A stretch of 33,698 nt of DNA from contig CAIQQO010000421.1 in the NCBI GenBank assembly GCA_903873965.1, positions 1 through 33,698 of the forward strand, read 5' to 3'. The position numbers and the translations under genes were made by a program. Each line of letters starts with the position of its first letter. The first letter of the stretch is position 1. Below are positions 14,691 through 22,394 of the stretch, piece after piece. Source of the stretch: an uncultured bacterium (GTDB lineage: Bacteria; Chloroflexota; Anaerolineae; J036; Brachytrichaceae). The notes beneath the pieces are model-generated. The model made no database searches, was not told where the DNA came from, and saw only the letters and a program-made list of their open reading frames with translations.

Positions 14691-16148
14691 ATGACAAGCA
14701 GGATGTACGGACGACGGGCTCGCAATGTGGCTTGTGTGAAAGCACTATTGGCGGGTATTTTTCTGGTTGTCGTTGTTTTCACCCTGCCCAGCCCGGTCAG
14801 CCTGATCGTCAGCTTGATCGATCTGGCGTTTGTCCCGGTGTTTGTTCTTCTGGCGCGACAGTCACCACGAGTGGCGGCGTATGCGCTGGTGCTCGAAACG
14901 GCTGCCGCACTCACGCCGCGCCAGTTTGTGCAGGGCTATGTGAATGCAGTCAACTGGCCGATTTATATCCTGATCCCGCTCATCGCGGTATATATGCTGC
15001 GCACGCCACGCGCAGGGTTGTGGAGCGCCCTCATCACCGCAGCTGTGGCTTTGCCAGTGATGACCCTGGCGGCGCTCACTCTGCCGCCTGGCATGCGTCC
15101 AGCTGATGTGTTCACGGCAATTGTATTTGTAACTGGTTTGATGATGGGCGCAGCCGTTGTGGTGAGTGACATGGCAGTATCTCCAATCACCCCTCTCGAC
15201 GCTCCGCGCCCAATCACTCTCTGCATTCTCGATGGCGCGATGGGCACCGAATTGGCACGGCGCGGCATAGACACGGGTTTGCCGTTGTGGTCAGCCAATG
15301 CATTGCTGAAGGCGCCGGATGTGGTGCGCCAAATTCATGTCGACTATATCGCTGCAGGTGCGCGGATTATCACGACAGATACCTTTCGTACCAACGTGCG
15401 CACGTTGCGTCGCGCGGGATTGCTCGATTCCAAAGGTACCAACCGGGAGCAAGGTCAGCGCATGCATGAGCTGGTTGAAACGGCAGTTGCGCTGGCGCAC
15501 CAGGCTGTGACGTCATCGGGTGTTCCCGGTGTGAGGATTGCGGGAAGCATGGCGCCCGTGGAAGACTGTTATTCGCCAGTGCTGGTTCCAACTGATGAAT
15601 CCGTTCTATATGAAGAGCATGTGCAATTGGCGCGTGAACTGGCAATGGCCGGCTGTGATCTTCTGTTGATCGAGACGATGAACACGGTGCGCGAGGCGGC
15701 CGCCGCTGCGCGAGCCGCCAGTGAGACCGGATTGCCAGTGTGGGTGAGTCTGATGCTGGATGCGCACCAGCATTTGTTGAGTGGCGAGTCGATTGCGGAC
15801 GCGGTGCGCGCGGTGTTGCCCTACAAGCCGCAAGCTTTGCTGGTGAACTGCCTGCCGGTGGCGCAAGTAAGCGACGCGCTAATAGTATTACGGCAGGCAG
15901 TGGGAGCACGGTCGGACATTGCGATTGGCGCTTATGCCAATGCCGGACACGTTGAGGGAGCAGGCTGGTCGATGGAACATGGCGTGACTCCGAGCGAGTA
16001 TGCCGCGGCCGCATTGCGCTGGCAGGCGCTCGGTGCAACCATCATTGGCGGTTGCTGTGGCACCACGCCGGAGTACATCAGCGCACTGCTAAAAGAGCCT
16101 AAATTCAGTGTGTCAAATGCGTCGGCACCGCATAACAATAAAAACTGA
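14691..16148 (+). CDS. Multi-spanning membrane domain fused to a homocysteine S-methyltransferase domain
   Basis: 485 residues in one frame. Residues 1-165 hold about five hydrophobic helices (VKALLAGIFLVVVVFTL; SLIVSLIDLAFVPVFVLL; WPIYILIPLIAVYML; SALITAAVALPVMTLAAL; AIVFVTGLMMGAAVVVSD). Residues 173-475 form a complete Hcy-binding barrel: ILDGAMGTELARRG, TTDTFRTN, SMAPVEDCYSP, LLIETMNTVREA and the zinc ligands in LLVNCLP and GGCCGTTPEYI (one Cys plus a Cys pair). The usual enzyme moves a methyl group from S-methylmethionine or a similar donor to homocysteine. Normal members are soluble and about 310 residues, so the membrane part is unusual. An internal ATG at 15170 could give a soluble form. 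GGTG upstream of the first ATG is a weak ribosome site. Confidence 0.85.
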   Translation: MTSRMYGRRARNVACVKALLAGIFLVVVVFTLPSPVSLIVSLIDLAFVPVFVLLARQSPRVAAYALVLETAAALTPRQFVQGYVNAVNWPIYILIPLIAVYMLRTPRAGLWSALITAAVALPVMTLAALTLPPGMRPADVFTAIVFVTGLMMGAAVVVSDMAVSPITPLDAPRPITLCILDGAMGTELARRGIDTGLPLWSANALLKAPDVVRQIHVDYIAAGARIITTDTFRTNVRTLRRAGLLDSKGTNREQGQRMHELVETAVALAHQAVTSSGVPGVRIAGSMAPVEDCYSPVLVPTDESVLYEEHVQLARELAMAGCDLLLIETMNTVREAAAAARAASETGLPVWVSLMLDAHQHLLSGESIADAVRAVLPYKPQALLVNCLPVAQVSDALIVLRQAVGARSDIAIGAYANAGHVEGAGWSMEHGVTPSEYAAAALRWQALGATIIGGCCGTTPEYISALLKEPKFSVSNASAPHNNKN

Positions 16149-16190
16149 GTTAAAATATATCGCTTTACGCATTTAACCATGTAAAACAGC

Positions 16191-16214
16191 GTGCGCCGAA
16201 TTGGCGTGCTTTTT
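16191..16214 (+). terminator. Terminator between the homocysteine methyltransferase and rpmF
   Basis: GTGCGCC pairs with GGCGTGC (seven pairs, two G-U) around GAATT, followed by five T. The ribosome site AAGGAG of rpmF comes just after, so it may also act as a leader structure. Confidence 0.6.
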
Positions 16215-16234
16215 ATCTTAAGGAGTATTACAAA

Positions 16235-16444
16235 ATGGGTCCACTACCAAAGCGCAAATTCTCATGGGGCCGCACGCATCGTCGTCGCGCCCACGACTTC
16301 CTCACGCCCGTCCAGCTTGTCGCTTGTGACAACTGCGGTGAGAAGAAGCTGCCACACACCGTGTGCACCAACTGCGGCTATTATGCCGGCCGAGAGGTCG
16401 TGGCTGTCGCTGCAGCAGATACAAAGAAGAAGGATAACCGCTAA
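16235..16444 (+). CDS. rpmF: 50S ribosomal protein L32
   Basis: 69 residues. The N-terminus GPLPKRKFSWGRTHRRRAHDFL corresponds to the usual PKRKTSKSR...RRSH opening. The zinc ribbon is complete: Cys31, Cys34, Cys44 and Cys47 in ACDNCGEKKLPHTVCTNCGYY, followed by GREV. AAGGAG lies 8 bases before the ATG. It sits on the 50S subunit. rpmF next to fatty-acid synthesis genes is a very common bacterial arrangement; here plsX and fabH are missing between it and fabD. Confidence 0.98.
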   Translation: MGPLPKRKFSWGRTHRRRAHDFLTPVQLVACDNCGEKKLPHTVCTNCGYYAGREVVAVAAADTKKKDNR

Positions 16445-16468
16445 ACCGGCCATCCAGGACACACCTAC

Positions 16469-17383
16469 ATGTCCATCGCATACGTTTTTCCCGGCCAGGG
16501 CTCACAGTTCACGGGCATGGGCGCGGAGCTGTCGCGCCTGCGTCCCGTTGCTACGGGCATCTTTGCCCGCGCCGATGCCGCTCTGGGCTTTGGCCTGTCG
16601 CAATTGTGCTTCGCAGGGCCTGATGCAGAACTGAATGATACCTACAACACCCAGCCCGCCATTTTTACGCACAGTATTGCGGCGCTGGAGACGATCTTGT
16701 TATCGGGTGAGGTCGACGCCCCAGCGTTTGTGGCCGGGCATAGTCTGGGTGAACTAAGCGCGCTGTGCGCCGCGGGCGCTTTAAGCTTCGAGGCTGGTAT
16801 CAAGCTTGTCCGCGAGCGCGGTCGCTTGATGAAATTGGCCGGCGAACGCGCCTCTGGCAGCATGGCCGCAGTACTTGGAATGGAGGCCGCTGTGTTGCGC
16901 GAAGTCTGCGAACAGGCTAGCGCCCAGGTTGCGGCGAATAACGCTCCGCCGGTAGTGCTTGCCAACGACAACTGCCCCGGCCAGATTGTGATTTCGGGCG
17001 GTAAGGAAGCCGTAGCGGCTGCCGGCATCTTGGCGAAACAACGCGGCGCCAAGCGCGTTGCACCGCTGCCCGTGAGCATTGCGGCGCATTCACCGTTGAT
17101 GAGCAGTATCACGGAAGAGTTTACTGCTGCCGTGGCAGCCACCGCCTTAAACACGGCGCGCGTGCCGGTCATCGCCAATACGACCGCGCTCCCAATCACC
17201 CACCCCGACGATCTGCGCGCCGAGTTGTGCGCCCAACTGACTTCATCGGTGCGCTGGACAGATAGCGTCAAGTACATGGCGGCGCAGGGCGTGACCAATT
17301 ACGTTGAGGTTGGCCCCAAGGATGTACTGAGCAACCTTATCAAGCGCATCGTCACTGGCGCAGAAACCCGCGCCATCGGTTAG
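16469..17383 (+). CDS. fabD: Malonyl-CoA:ACP transacylase
   Basis: 304 residues, the standard length. It moves the malonyl group from coenzyme A to acyl carrier protein, the entry step of type II fatty-acid synthesis. GQGSQ is at 9-13 and the nucleophile Ser92 is in GHSLGE (90-95 region). The catalytic His is His207 in SIAAHSPLM, and QPAIF near 62 and the NNAPP/NDNCPGQIVISG stretch are also family hallmarks. AGGACA lies before the ATG. It starts 24 bases after rpmF and 75 bases before fabG, so it is likely co-transcribed with both. Confidence 0.97.
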   Translation: MSIAYVFPGQGSQFTGMGAELSRLRPVATGIFARADAALGFGLSQLCFAGPDAELNDTYNTQPAIFTHSIAALETILLSGEVDAPAFVAGHSLGELSALCAAGALSFEAGIKLVRERGRLMKLAGERASGSMAAVLGMEAAVLREVCEQASAQVAANNAPPVVLANDNCPGQIVISGGKEAVAAAGILAKQRGAKRVAPLPVSIAAHSPLMSSITEEFTAAVAATALNTARVPVIANTTALPITHPDDLRAELCAQLTSSVRWTDSVKYMAAQGVTNYVEVGPKDVLSNLIKRIVTGAETRAIG

Positions 17384-17458
17384 TGTACTATCCCAAAGGG
17401 ATGCGCAAAGCCATCCTCTCAAATAGTCCACGTGAGCCAGGAATAAACAGGGAGTTAC

Positions 17459-18205
17459 ATGCAACTGACAGGCAAATCGGCAATCGTCACCGGCGCATCC
17501 CGCGGGATTGGCAGGGCTATTGCCATCGATCTGGCGTCGCGCGGCGCTTCAGTCGTAGTGAATTACAACAGCAGCGAGGCGGCTGCGCTCGAAGTCGTCA
17601 CGACCATTACCTCCGCGGGCGGTCAAGCTATCGCAGTGAAAGGTGATGTGGCCAAAGCCGATGCAGCCAACGCACTGATCAAAGCCGCTATCGACGCCTA
17701 TGGCAAGTTGGACATTCTAGTAAACAACGCGGGGACGACACGCGACATGCTTCTGATGAGCATGAAAGAAGACGACTGGGATACGGTCATCGATACCGAC
17801 CTGAAGAGCGTCTACAACTGCAGCAAAGCGGCGGTTCGCCCGATGATCCGCCAGCGCGGCGGACGCATCATCAACATTTCATCGGTGGTGGGGTTGGCCG
17901 GACAGGCCGGGCAGTCAAACTATGCGGCGGCCAAGGCCGGCGTGATTGGTTTTACCAAATCGCTGGCGCGCGAAGTCGGCTCCCGCAGCATTACAGTCAA
18001 CGCTGTTGCGCCAGGTTTTATTCCCACGGCGCTGACTGATGTGCTGACCGCAGAACAGAAAGACGCCACCATCAAGATGACGCCGCTGGCTCGGTTTGGA
18101 AAACCCGAAGAAGTTGCTTATGCAGTATCATTTCTTGCAAGCGATGAAGCGGCCTTCATCACGGGAGTAGTTCTCACGGTTGATGGCGGCCTGGTGATGC
18201 AATAA
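17459..18205 (+). CDS. fabG: 3-oxoacyl-[acyl-carrier-protein] reductase
   Basis: 248 residues. TGASRGIG (11-18) binds NADPH, NNAG is at 89-92, the catalytic Ser is at about 141, and Tyr155 and Lys159 are in NYAAAKAG. The end FITGVVLTVDGGLVMQ matches the FabG C-terminus. It reduces 3-ketoacyl-ACP in fatty-acid elongation. GGGAG lies 5 bases before the ATG. The stop codon shares one base with the start of the next gene (TAATG), which indicates tight coupling. The assignment to FabG over another SDR is supported by the fabD neighbour. Confidence 0.95.
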   Translation: MQLTGKSAIVTGASRGIGRAIAIDLASRGASVVVNYNSSEAAALEVVTTITSAGGQAIAVKGDVAKADAANALIKAAIDAYGKLDILVNNAGTTRDMLLMSMKEDDWDTVIDTDLKSVYNCSKAAVRPMIRQRGGRIINISSVVGLAGQAGQSNYAAAKAGVIGFTKSLAREVGSRSITVNAVAPGFIPTALTDVLTAEQKDATIKMTPLARFGKPEEVAYAVSFLASDEAAFITGVVLTVDGGLVMQ

Positions 18206-18522
18206 TGAATGGCAAAGTAACGATTTCACCTGAAGTCATACGTGATGTCGCCCGAGTGACAACACTGGCGACACCCGGCGTGCTGGCGCTTGTTGAGCGC
18301 CAGTCTAAACACAGGCATAACCCCGTTGATTTGGGCGTTGACGTCGAGATGAAGGATGACGCATTAGCCATTCGGCTACGTGTCATCGCAGCAGTAAACC
18401 AGCCGTTGCTCAAACTGGGTGAACAACTCCAGCTGTCCGTGGCATCGGCCATTGCAGAGATCGCAGGCATCACGGTTACATCCATTGATGTCTCCTTTGA
18501 AGATGTAAGAAGCAAAGCGTGA
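18205..18522 (+). CDS. Asp23/Gls24-family protein (YqhY-like)
   Basis: 105 residues. The segment MNGKVTISPEVIRDVARVTTLATPGVLAL is the typical opening of the Asp23/Gls24 domain, followed by LGVDVEMKDDALAIRLRVIAAVNQPLLKLGEQLQLSVASAIAEIAGITVTSIDVSFEDV. In Bacillus subtilis the homologue YqhY lies between accC and nusB and affects acetyl-CoA carboxylase activity. Here it lies between fabG and nusB, the same link to fatty-acid synthesis. It overlaps both neighbours by a few bases. The function in this organism is inferred only from that pattern. Confidence 0.9.
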   Translation: MNGKVTISPEVIRDVARVTTLATPGVLALVERQSKHRHNPVDLGVDVEMKDDALAIRLRVIAAVNQPLLKLGEQLQLSVASAIAEIAGITVTSIDVSFEDVRSKA

Positions 18523-18941
18523 AAGAAAGGCATGACGCACGGGTATTAGCATTGATGGTGCTGTATGAAGCGGATACCGCTCAGCACCCGGCAGGACTGG
18601 TATTACAACGTCATTTGCGCGATGACGAAAACCTCAATGACGAGTTGCGTGCCTACACCATAACACTCGTCAGCGGTGTGATGAATGATCTCGGCCAGAT
18701 CGATGCGCTGCTTGGTTCCTGTGCGCCTGATTTCCCCCTCGATCAGGTGGCGCCGATTGACCGCAACATTCTGCGCATCGCGTTGTACGAACTCAAGTCT
18801 GAACTCGCGCCGCAGAAGGTAGTCATCAACGAAGCCATTGAGATTTCAAAAGAATATGGCAGCGAATCGACGCCGCGATTTGTGAACGGCGTTCTGGGTT
18901 CTGCTGCGCCAAGAGTATCCACTGCTCACGTGAGTAAGTGA
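18519..18941 (+). CDS. nusB: Transcription antitermination protein NusB
   Basis: 140 residues, starting at GTG 18519, which overlaps the stop of the preceding gene as GTGA. The all-helical NusB pattern is visible: RHDARVLALMVLYEAD at the start, then APIDRNILRIALYEL with the conserved Ile-Asp-Arg, then VVINEAIEISKEYGSESTPRFVNGVLGS, the strongest NusB signature. It joins the ribosomal-RNA antitermination complex with NusE. Its C-terminal tail is short and Ser/Thr-rich. Confidence 0.95.
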   Translation: MKERHDARVLALMVLYEADTAQHPAGLVLQRHLRDDENLNDELRAYTITLVSGVMNDLGQIDALLGSCAPDFPLDQVAPIDRNILRIALYELKSELAPQKVVINEAIEISKEYGSESTPRFVNGVLGSAAPRVSTAHVSK

Positions 18942-18980
18942 ACTGCACCTTCGCAAGGGGTGCCGTTTGAAGGAGTGACG

Positions 18981-19679
18981 ATGATTCTGCACCTTGTCGC
19001 GAAATCAACGTGGGAATCTAGACCCACCGGGTCCACCTACCTCCCTGACGCCTACACCAAAGATGGATTCATTCACTGCACGCAGGGCGATGATCTGTTG
19101 TTGCAGGTGGCTAATCGCTTTTATAAAACTGTGCCAGGCGATTTTCTGGTACTCGATATTGACGAGAGCAAAGTGACAGCCCAGATCAAGTGGGAAGCCT
19201 CAGCCTCGCCAACACCAGTAGCGCCAACCGAGTCTGCGCCGGTCAATGCTGTAACGCCACCTCTACAACAACAACCCTATGCCGAAGTCATGAACTCGGA
19301 CGCCATGCCACCGGAAGCCAAGGCCGAATTTGGTACAGGATCGAGTGTAACGCCGACAGCCGAGTCAGCAACTGGAATGACCCATGAGTCGCTCCCTGCG
19401 TCCGCAGCGCCATTGTTCCCTCACATATATGGCCCGCTCAACCTCGATGCCATCGTCTCTATACGACGCATGGTGCGCAGCGCGGATGGCGCCTTCACCC
19501 GTCTGGTCTTGATAGACACTTCTGCGCCGCAAGGCATGAACCTTAAAAAGCCGTCTCAACTGGCCAACGAGCTAGTGGATGCCACTGGCGAGTTTTCTGA
19601 TGCACTGGCGCGCTACAAAGATAAACTAGAGGCGCACATGGACGAACTCGACAAGAACATCAAAAGCAAGTTGGGCTGA
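18981..19679 (+). CDS. DUF952 protein split by a 70-residue low-complexity insert
   Basis: 232 residues from the ATG at 18981, where AAGGAG lies 6 bases upstream; the frame is open to 18960. Residues 1-73 (MILHLVAKSTWE, DGFIHCTQGDDLLLQVANRFYKTVPGDFLVLDID, AQIKWE) and 145-160 (LFPHIYGPLNLDAIVSI) are the two halves of one DUF952 domain, a small fold of unknown function with conserved GFIHC and FPHIYGPLN. Between them lie about 70 residues rich in Pro, Ala, Thr, Ser and Gln. A charged helical tail follows to 232. The insertion leaves both halves intact, so the protein may still fold. It follows nusB by 39 bases and precedes the M14 peptidase gene by 18 bases. Confidence 0.8.
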   Translation: MILHLVAKSTWESRPTGSTYLPDAYTKDGFIHCTQGDDLLLQVANRFYKTVPGDFLVLDIDESKVTAQIKWEASASPTPVAPTESAPVNAVTPPLQQQPYAEVMNSDAMPPEAKAEFGTGSSVTPTAESATGMTHESLPASAAPLFPHIYGPLNLDAIVSIRRMVRSADGAFTRLVLIDTSAPQGMNLKKPSQLANELVDATGEFSDALARYKDKLEAHMDELDKNIKSKLG

Positions 19680-19697
19680 CACAATACCACTCTCATC

Positions 19698-21401
19698 ATG
19701 ACAACACCAACCTTCGACCACTATTACCGTTTTGCCGAATTAACTGCTATTCTGAGTGACTTCGCCGCTCGTTTTCCGGCGCTATGCAAGCTAACATCGC
19801 TTGGCAAGAGTCACGAAGGCCGCGACATCTGGTGCGTCACATTGACAAGTGATGTTGGTGGCCCGGACACGGCCAAGCCCGCGTTCTGGGTTGACGCCAA
19901 CATTCACGCGACGGAGGTTTCGCCCACGACATGCGCCGTTTACACGATCAACAAAATTCTGAATGGCTACGGCGCGGACGCAAAGATCACCCGACTGCTC
20001 GATACGCGCGTCCTGTACGTGGCGCCGCGTATGAATCCCGATGGCGCCGAGTTGTACCTCGATGAGCGCCATCGCAGTATTCGTTCCAGCACGCGCCCAT
20101 ATCCACGATTGGATTTGATGGATGGCTTGTATGAGCACGATGTGGATGGCGATGGTCGCATTCTAACCATGCGCACCAAAGACCCTAACGGACCGTGGAA
20201 AGCGCACCCCACCGAACCGCGCTTGATGGTGGCACGCGATCCCGATGAGGCCAATGACAGTGGCGTGGCGCACTATCGACTGCTGTTTGAAGGCTTGATC
20301 CGCAACTACGATGGTGTGGCGATTAAGATCGCACCCCCATTGGAAGGGCTTGACCTGAACCGCAATTTCCCGATGGAATGGACGGTCGAAAACGATCAGC
20401 ATGGTGCAGGCCCCTATCCAGTGAGTGAACCCGAAGTGCGCGCTGTTGTTCAATTCATCGTCAATCACCCCAACATCACGGGAGCGATCACGTATCACAC
20501 GTTCGCGGGCGCGTATCTGCGACCGTATAGCGCACATCCTGATGACCACATGAAGACCGAAGACCTGTGGACGTATCAGGAGATCGGCAAAGCTGCTACG
20601 CGCATCACGGGCTATCCTGCCGTGTCGGTGTTCCACGACTTCAAGTACCATCCGCGCGATACGACCAAGGGCGCTTTCGATGACTGGATGTATGACCATC
20701 TTGGCGTATATGCGTGGACATGCGAAATCTGGGGACCGATGCAGCAGGCCGGCATCGACATGAAGAAGCCGGGCGGCGGTTATCAGTTCATCGATTGGGC
20801 GCGTGAACATCCGGTTGAAGACGACCTGAAGCTGTTGAAGTGGAGCGACGAGAAACTGGACGGCAAGGGGTTCGTTGCGTGGTATCCGGTCCAGCATCCG
20901 CAGTTAGGCGAAGTCGAACTGGGCGGCTGGAACGACGAATACTGTTTCCGCAACCCGCCACCGCATCTGTTGGAGAAAGAAATTGCGCCACACGCCGATT
21001 TCATCATCTGGCATGCGCTGATATCGCCACGCATCGAGTTTAGTGCAGTGACCATTACCGCAGTGAGTGATGGGACCTATCACATTCGGGCTGTTGTGCA
21101 GAACACAGGCTGGTTGCCAACATCCGTCAGCGGGCATGCGCAGGACAAAGCGTTGGTGCGACCTATCGAAGTGGAGATTGCCCTACCGGTAAGCGCTGCG
21201 CTGATCAGCGGTAAGCCGCGTACCTTGGCCGGACAACTCACGGGGCGCGCTTTGAAGGCGCACGCGTACGATAACAACGATGCTACGACAGATCGTGTCA
21301 GTGTCGAGTGGGTGGTGCGCGCAACATCCGGTAGCACGGTTACGGTGAAGGCGACGAGTCAACGCGCCGGGACCATCACGCGCGAGGTGGTACTGCCGTA
21401 G
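19698..21401 (+). CDS. M14-family zinc carboxypeptidase with a C-terminal extension
   Basis: 567 residues without a clear signal peptide. Zinc ligands: His70 and Glu73 in NIHATEVSP, and His267 in ITYHTFAG. The substrate-binding Asn-Arg pair is in LEGLDLNRNFPMEW (221-222) and the catalytic Glu is probably Glu343 in TCEIWG, so the active site appears complete. The loop at 140-165 (EHDVDGDGRILTMR) is a long insert with an Asp-rich calcium-like motif. A beta-rich extension of about 150 residues follows the catalytic domain. These enzymes remove C-terminal residues from peptides; substrate and location are not clear. The ribosome site is weak. Confidence 0.9.
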   Translation: MTTPTFDHYYRFAELTAILSDFAARFPALCKLTSLGKSHEGRDIWCVTLTSDVGGPDTAKPAFWVDANIHATEVSPTTCAVYTINKILNGYGADAKITRLLDTRVLYVAPRMNPDGAELYLDERHRSIRSSTRPYPRLDLMDGLYEHDVDGDGRILTMRTKDPNGPWKAHPTEPRLMVARDPDEANDSGVAHYRLLFEGLIRNYDGVAIKIAPPLEGLDLNRNFPMEWTVENDQHGAGPYPVSEPEVRAVVQFIVNHPNITGAITYHTFAGAYLRPYSAHPDDHMKTEDLWTYQEIGKAATRITGYPAVSVFHDFKYHPRDTTKGAFDDWMYDHLGVYAWTCEIWGPMQQAGIDMKKPGGGYQFIDWAREHPVEDDLKLLKWSDEKLDGKGFVAWYPVQHPQLGEVELGGWNDEYCFRNPPPHLLEKEIAPHADFIIWHALISPRIEFSAVTITAVSDGTYHIRAVVQNTGWLPTSVSGHAQDKALVRPIEVEIALPVSAALISGKPRTLAGQLTGRALKAHAYDNNDATTDRVSVEWVVRATSGSTVTVKATSQRAGTITREVVLP

Positions 21402-21457
21402 GTTCCGCAGGCACACTTTCATTTGATATTCGGCGTTACGCGTCAATTACATCAACG

Positions 21458-22144
21458 ATGGACGTGGCGCGTGAATTGGCTGAGGCCGGTGCGCCCGAAG
21501 GCGTGGTCGTCGTCGCTGGCGAACAAACCGCCGGGCGTGGACGGGCGTCGCACACATGGTACTCACCGCCGGGTCAGTCCCTTTATGCCTCCATCCTGCT
21601 GCGCCCGCCCCTCACCCCCGCGCAGGCAGGTTGGGTGACTATGACGGCGGCACTGGCCGTGGCAGAATCCATCTCTAGTCCCCAATCTCCAGTCTCCATC
21701 AAGTGGTTCAACGATGTGCATCTGGGTGGACGCAAAGTGTGCGGGATATTGGTAGAGTCGTCGATTACGGGCGATCAACTGGACTACGCGGTGCTGGGGA
21801 TTGGGCTGAATGTAAACCCTGGATTTGATGATGCACCGGCAGACGTGCGGGCGCGCGCCACCAGTTTGCGCACGGCGTGGGGGCTACATGAAGCCCTCGA
21901 CTGTTCCGATATCCTGATGCGGTTACTGGCGCATTTTGAATCGCGCTATCTGCACCTGCTTCGCACAAGGGTCAGTCCGGCGCGTGAATATGCAACCGCG
22001 CTGGAGACTTTAGGACGTGAAGTGCGCATCCAGTCAGGCAGCGAGATCATCAATGGCCTGGCAGTGCGAATCGAGGAAGACGGCGCACTGATCGTCAGAT
22101 CTGCCAACGGCGATAGACGCGTGGGGCTTGGGGAGATGATTTAG
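21458..22144 (+). CDS. birA: Biotin-protein ligase (class I type, without DNA-binding domain)
   Basis: 228 residues from ATG 21458. The biotinyl-5'-AMP site is seen in GEQTAGRGRASHTWYSPPG, the KWPND motif appears as KWFNDV, and GRKVCGILVESS and VLGIGLNVN follow; the C-terminal domain lies at about 180-228. No winged helix is present, so it lacks the repressor part of E. coli BirA. The reading frame is open upstream with ...RRYASITST directly before the Met, and that Ser-Thr before Met-Asp looks like the family's conserved N-terminal substrate strand. So the real start may lie upstream, perhaps at a non-standard codon such as ATT 21428. The enzyme would attach biotin to acetyl-CoA carboxylase, which suits the nearby fab genes. 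Confidence 0.9.
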   Translation: MDVARELAEAGAPEGVVVVAGEQTAGRGRASHTWYSPPGQSLYASILLRPPLTPAQAGWVTMTAALAVAESISSPQSPVSIKWFNDVHLGGRKVCGILVESSITGDQLDYAVLGIGLNVNPGFDDAPADVRARATSLRTAWGLHEALDCSDILMRLLAHFESRYLHLLRTRVSPAREYATALETLGREVRIQSGSEIINGLAVRIEEDGALIVRSANGDRRVGLGEMI

Positions 22145-22174
22145 TGCGAAATGGAAGTGCGGATATAAAACGCA

Positions 22175-22300
22175 AATAAGCGGTTCGCAACACCCTGCTC
22201 TTTCATAACATTTATGTGGCTACGTACTGGAGCAAATCACCGTATCAATAAGCCACTCATGAATAAGAAGGTTTTGTCAGGTTGCGCCAAACCGCTTATT
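22175..22300. repeat. Imperfect 126-base palindrome between convergent genes
   Basis: The ends AATAAGCGGTTCGCAAC (22175-22191) and GTTGCG-CCA-AACCGCTTATT (22281-22300) are complementary apart from a 3-base insertion. The inner parts are also partly complementary (TTTATGTGGCT against GCCACTCATGA-type sequence). It could be a miniature inverted-repeat element or a large terminator. No gene is seen in 22145-22394. Confidence 0.55.
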
Positions 22301-22394
22301 GATAATGAGTATAAGCCTGCAACGGGATTCTGTCATCCGCCGAAATGCTGATATGGGACAGATTGTTGTCAGTCATGGATTAATGCCGCCACAA

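Noticed and set aside
15370..16038. 222-codon minus-strand frame inside the homocysteine methyltransferase gene
   Set aside because: It is a shadow on the opposite strand with repetitive Arg/Ser/Pro composition; the plus-strand domain is complete and well recognised.
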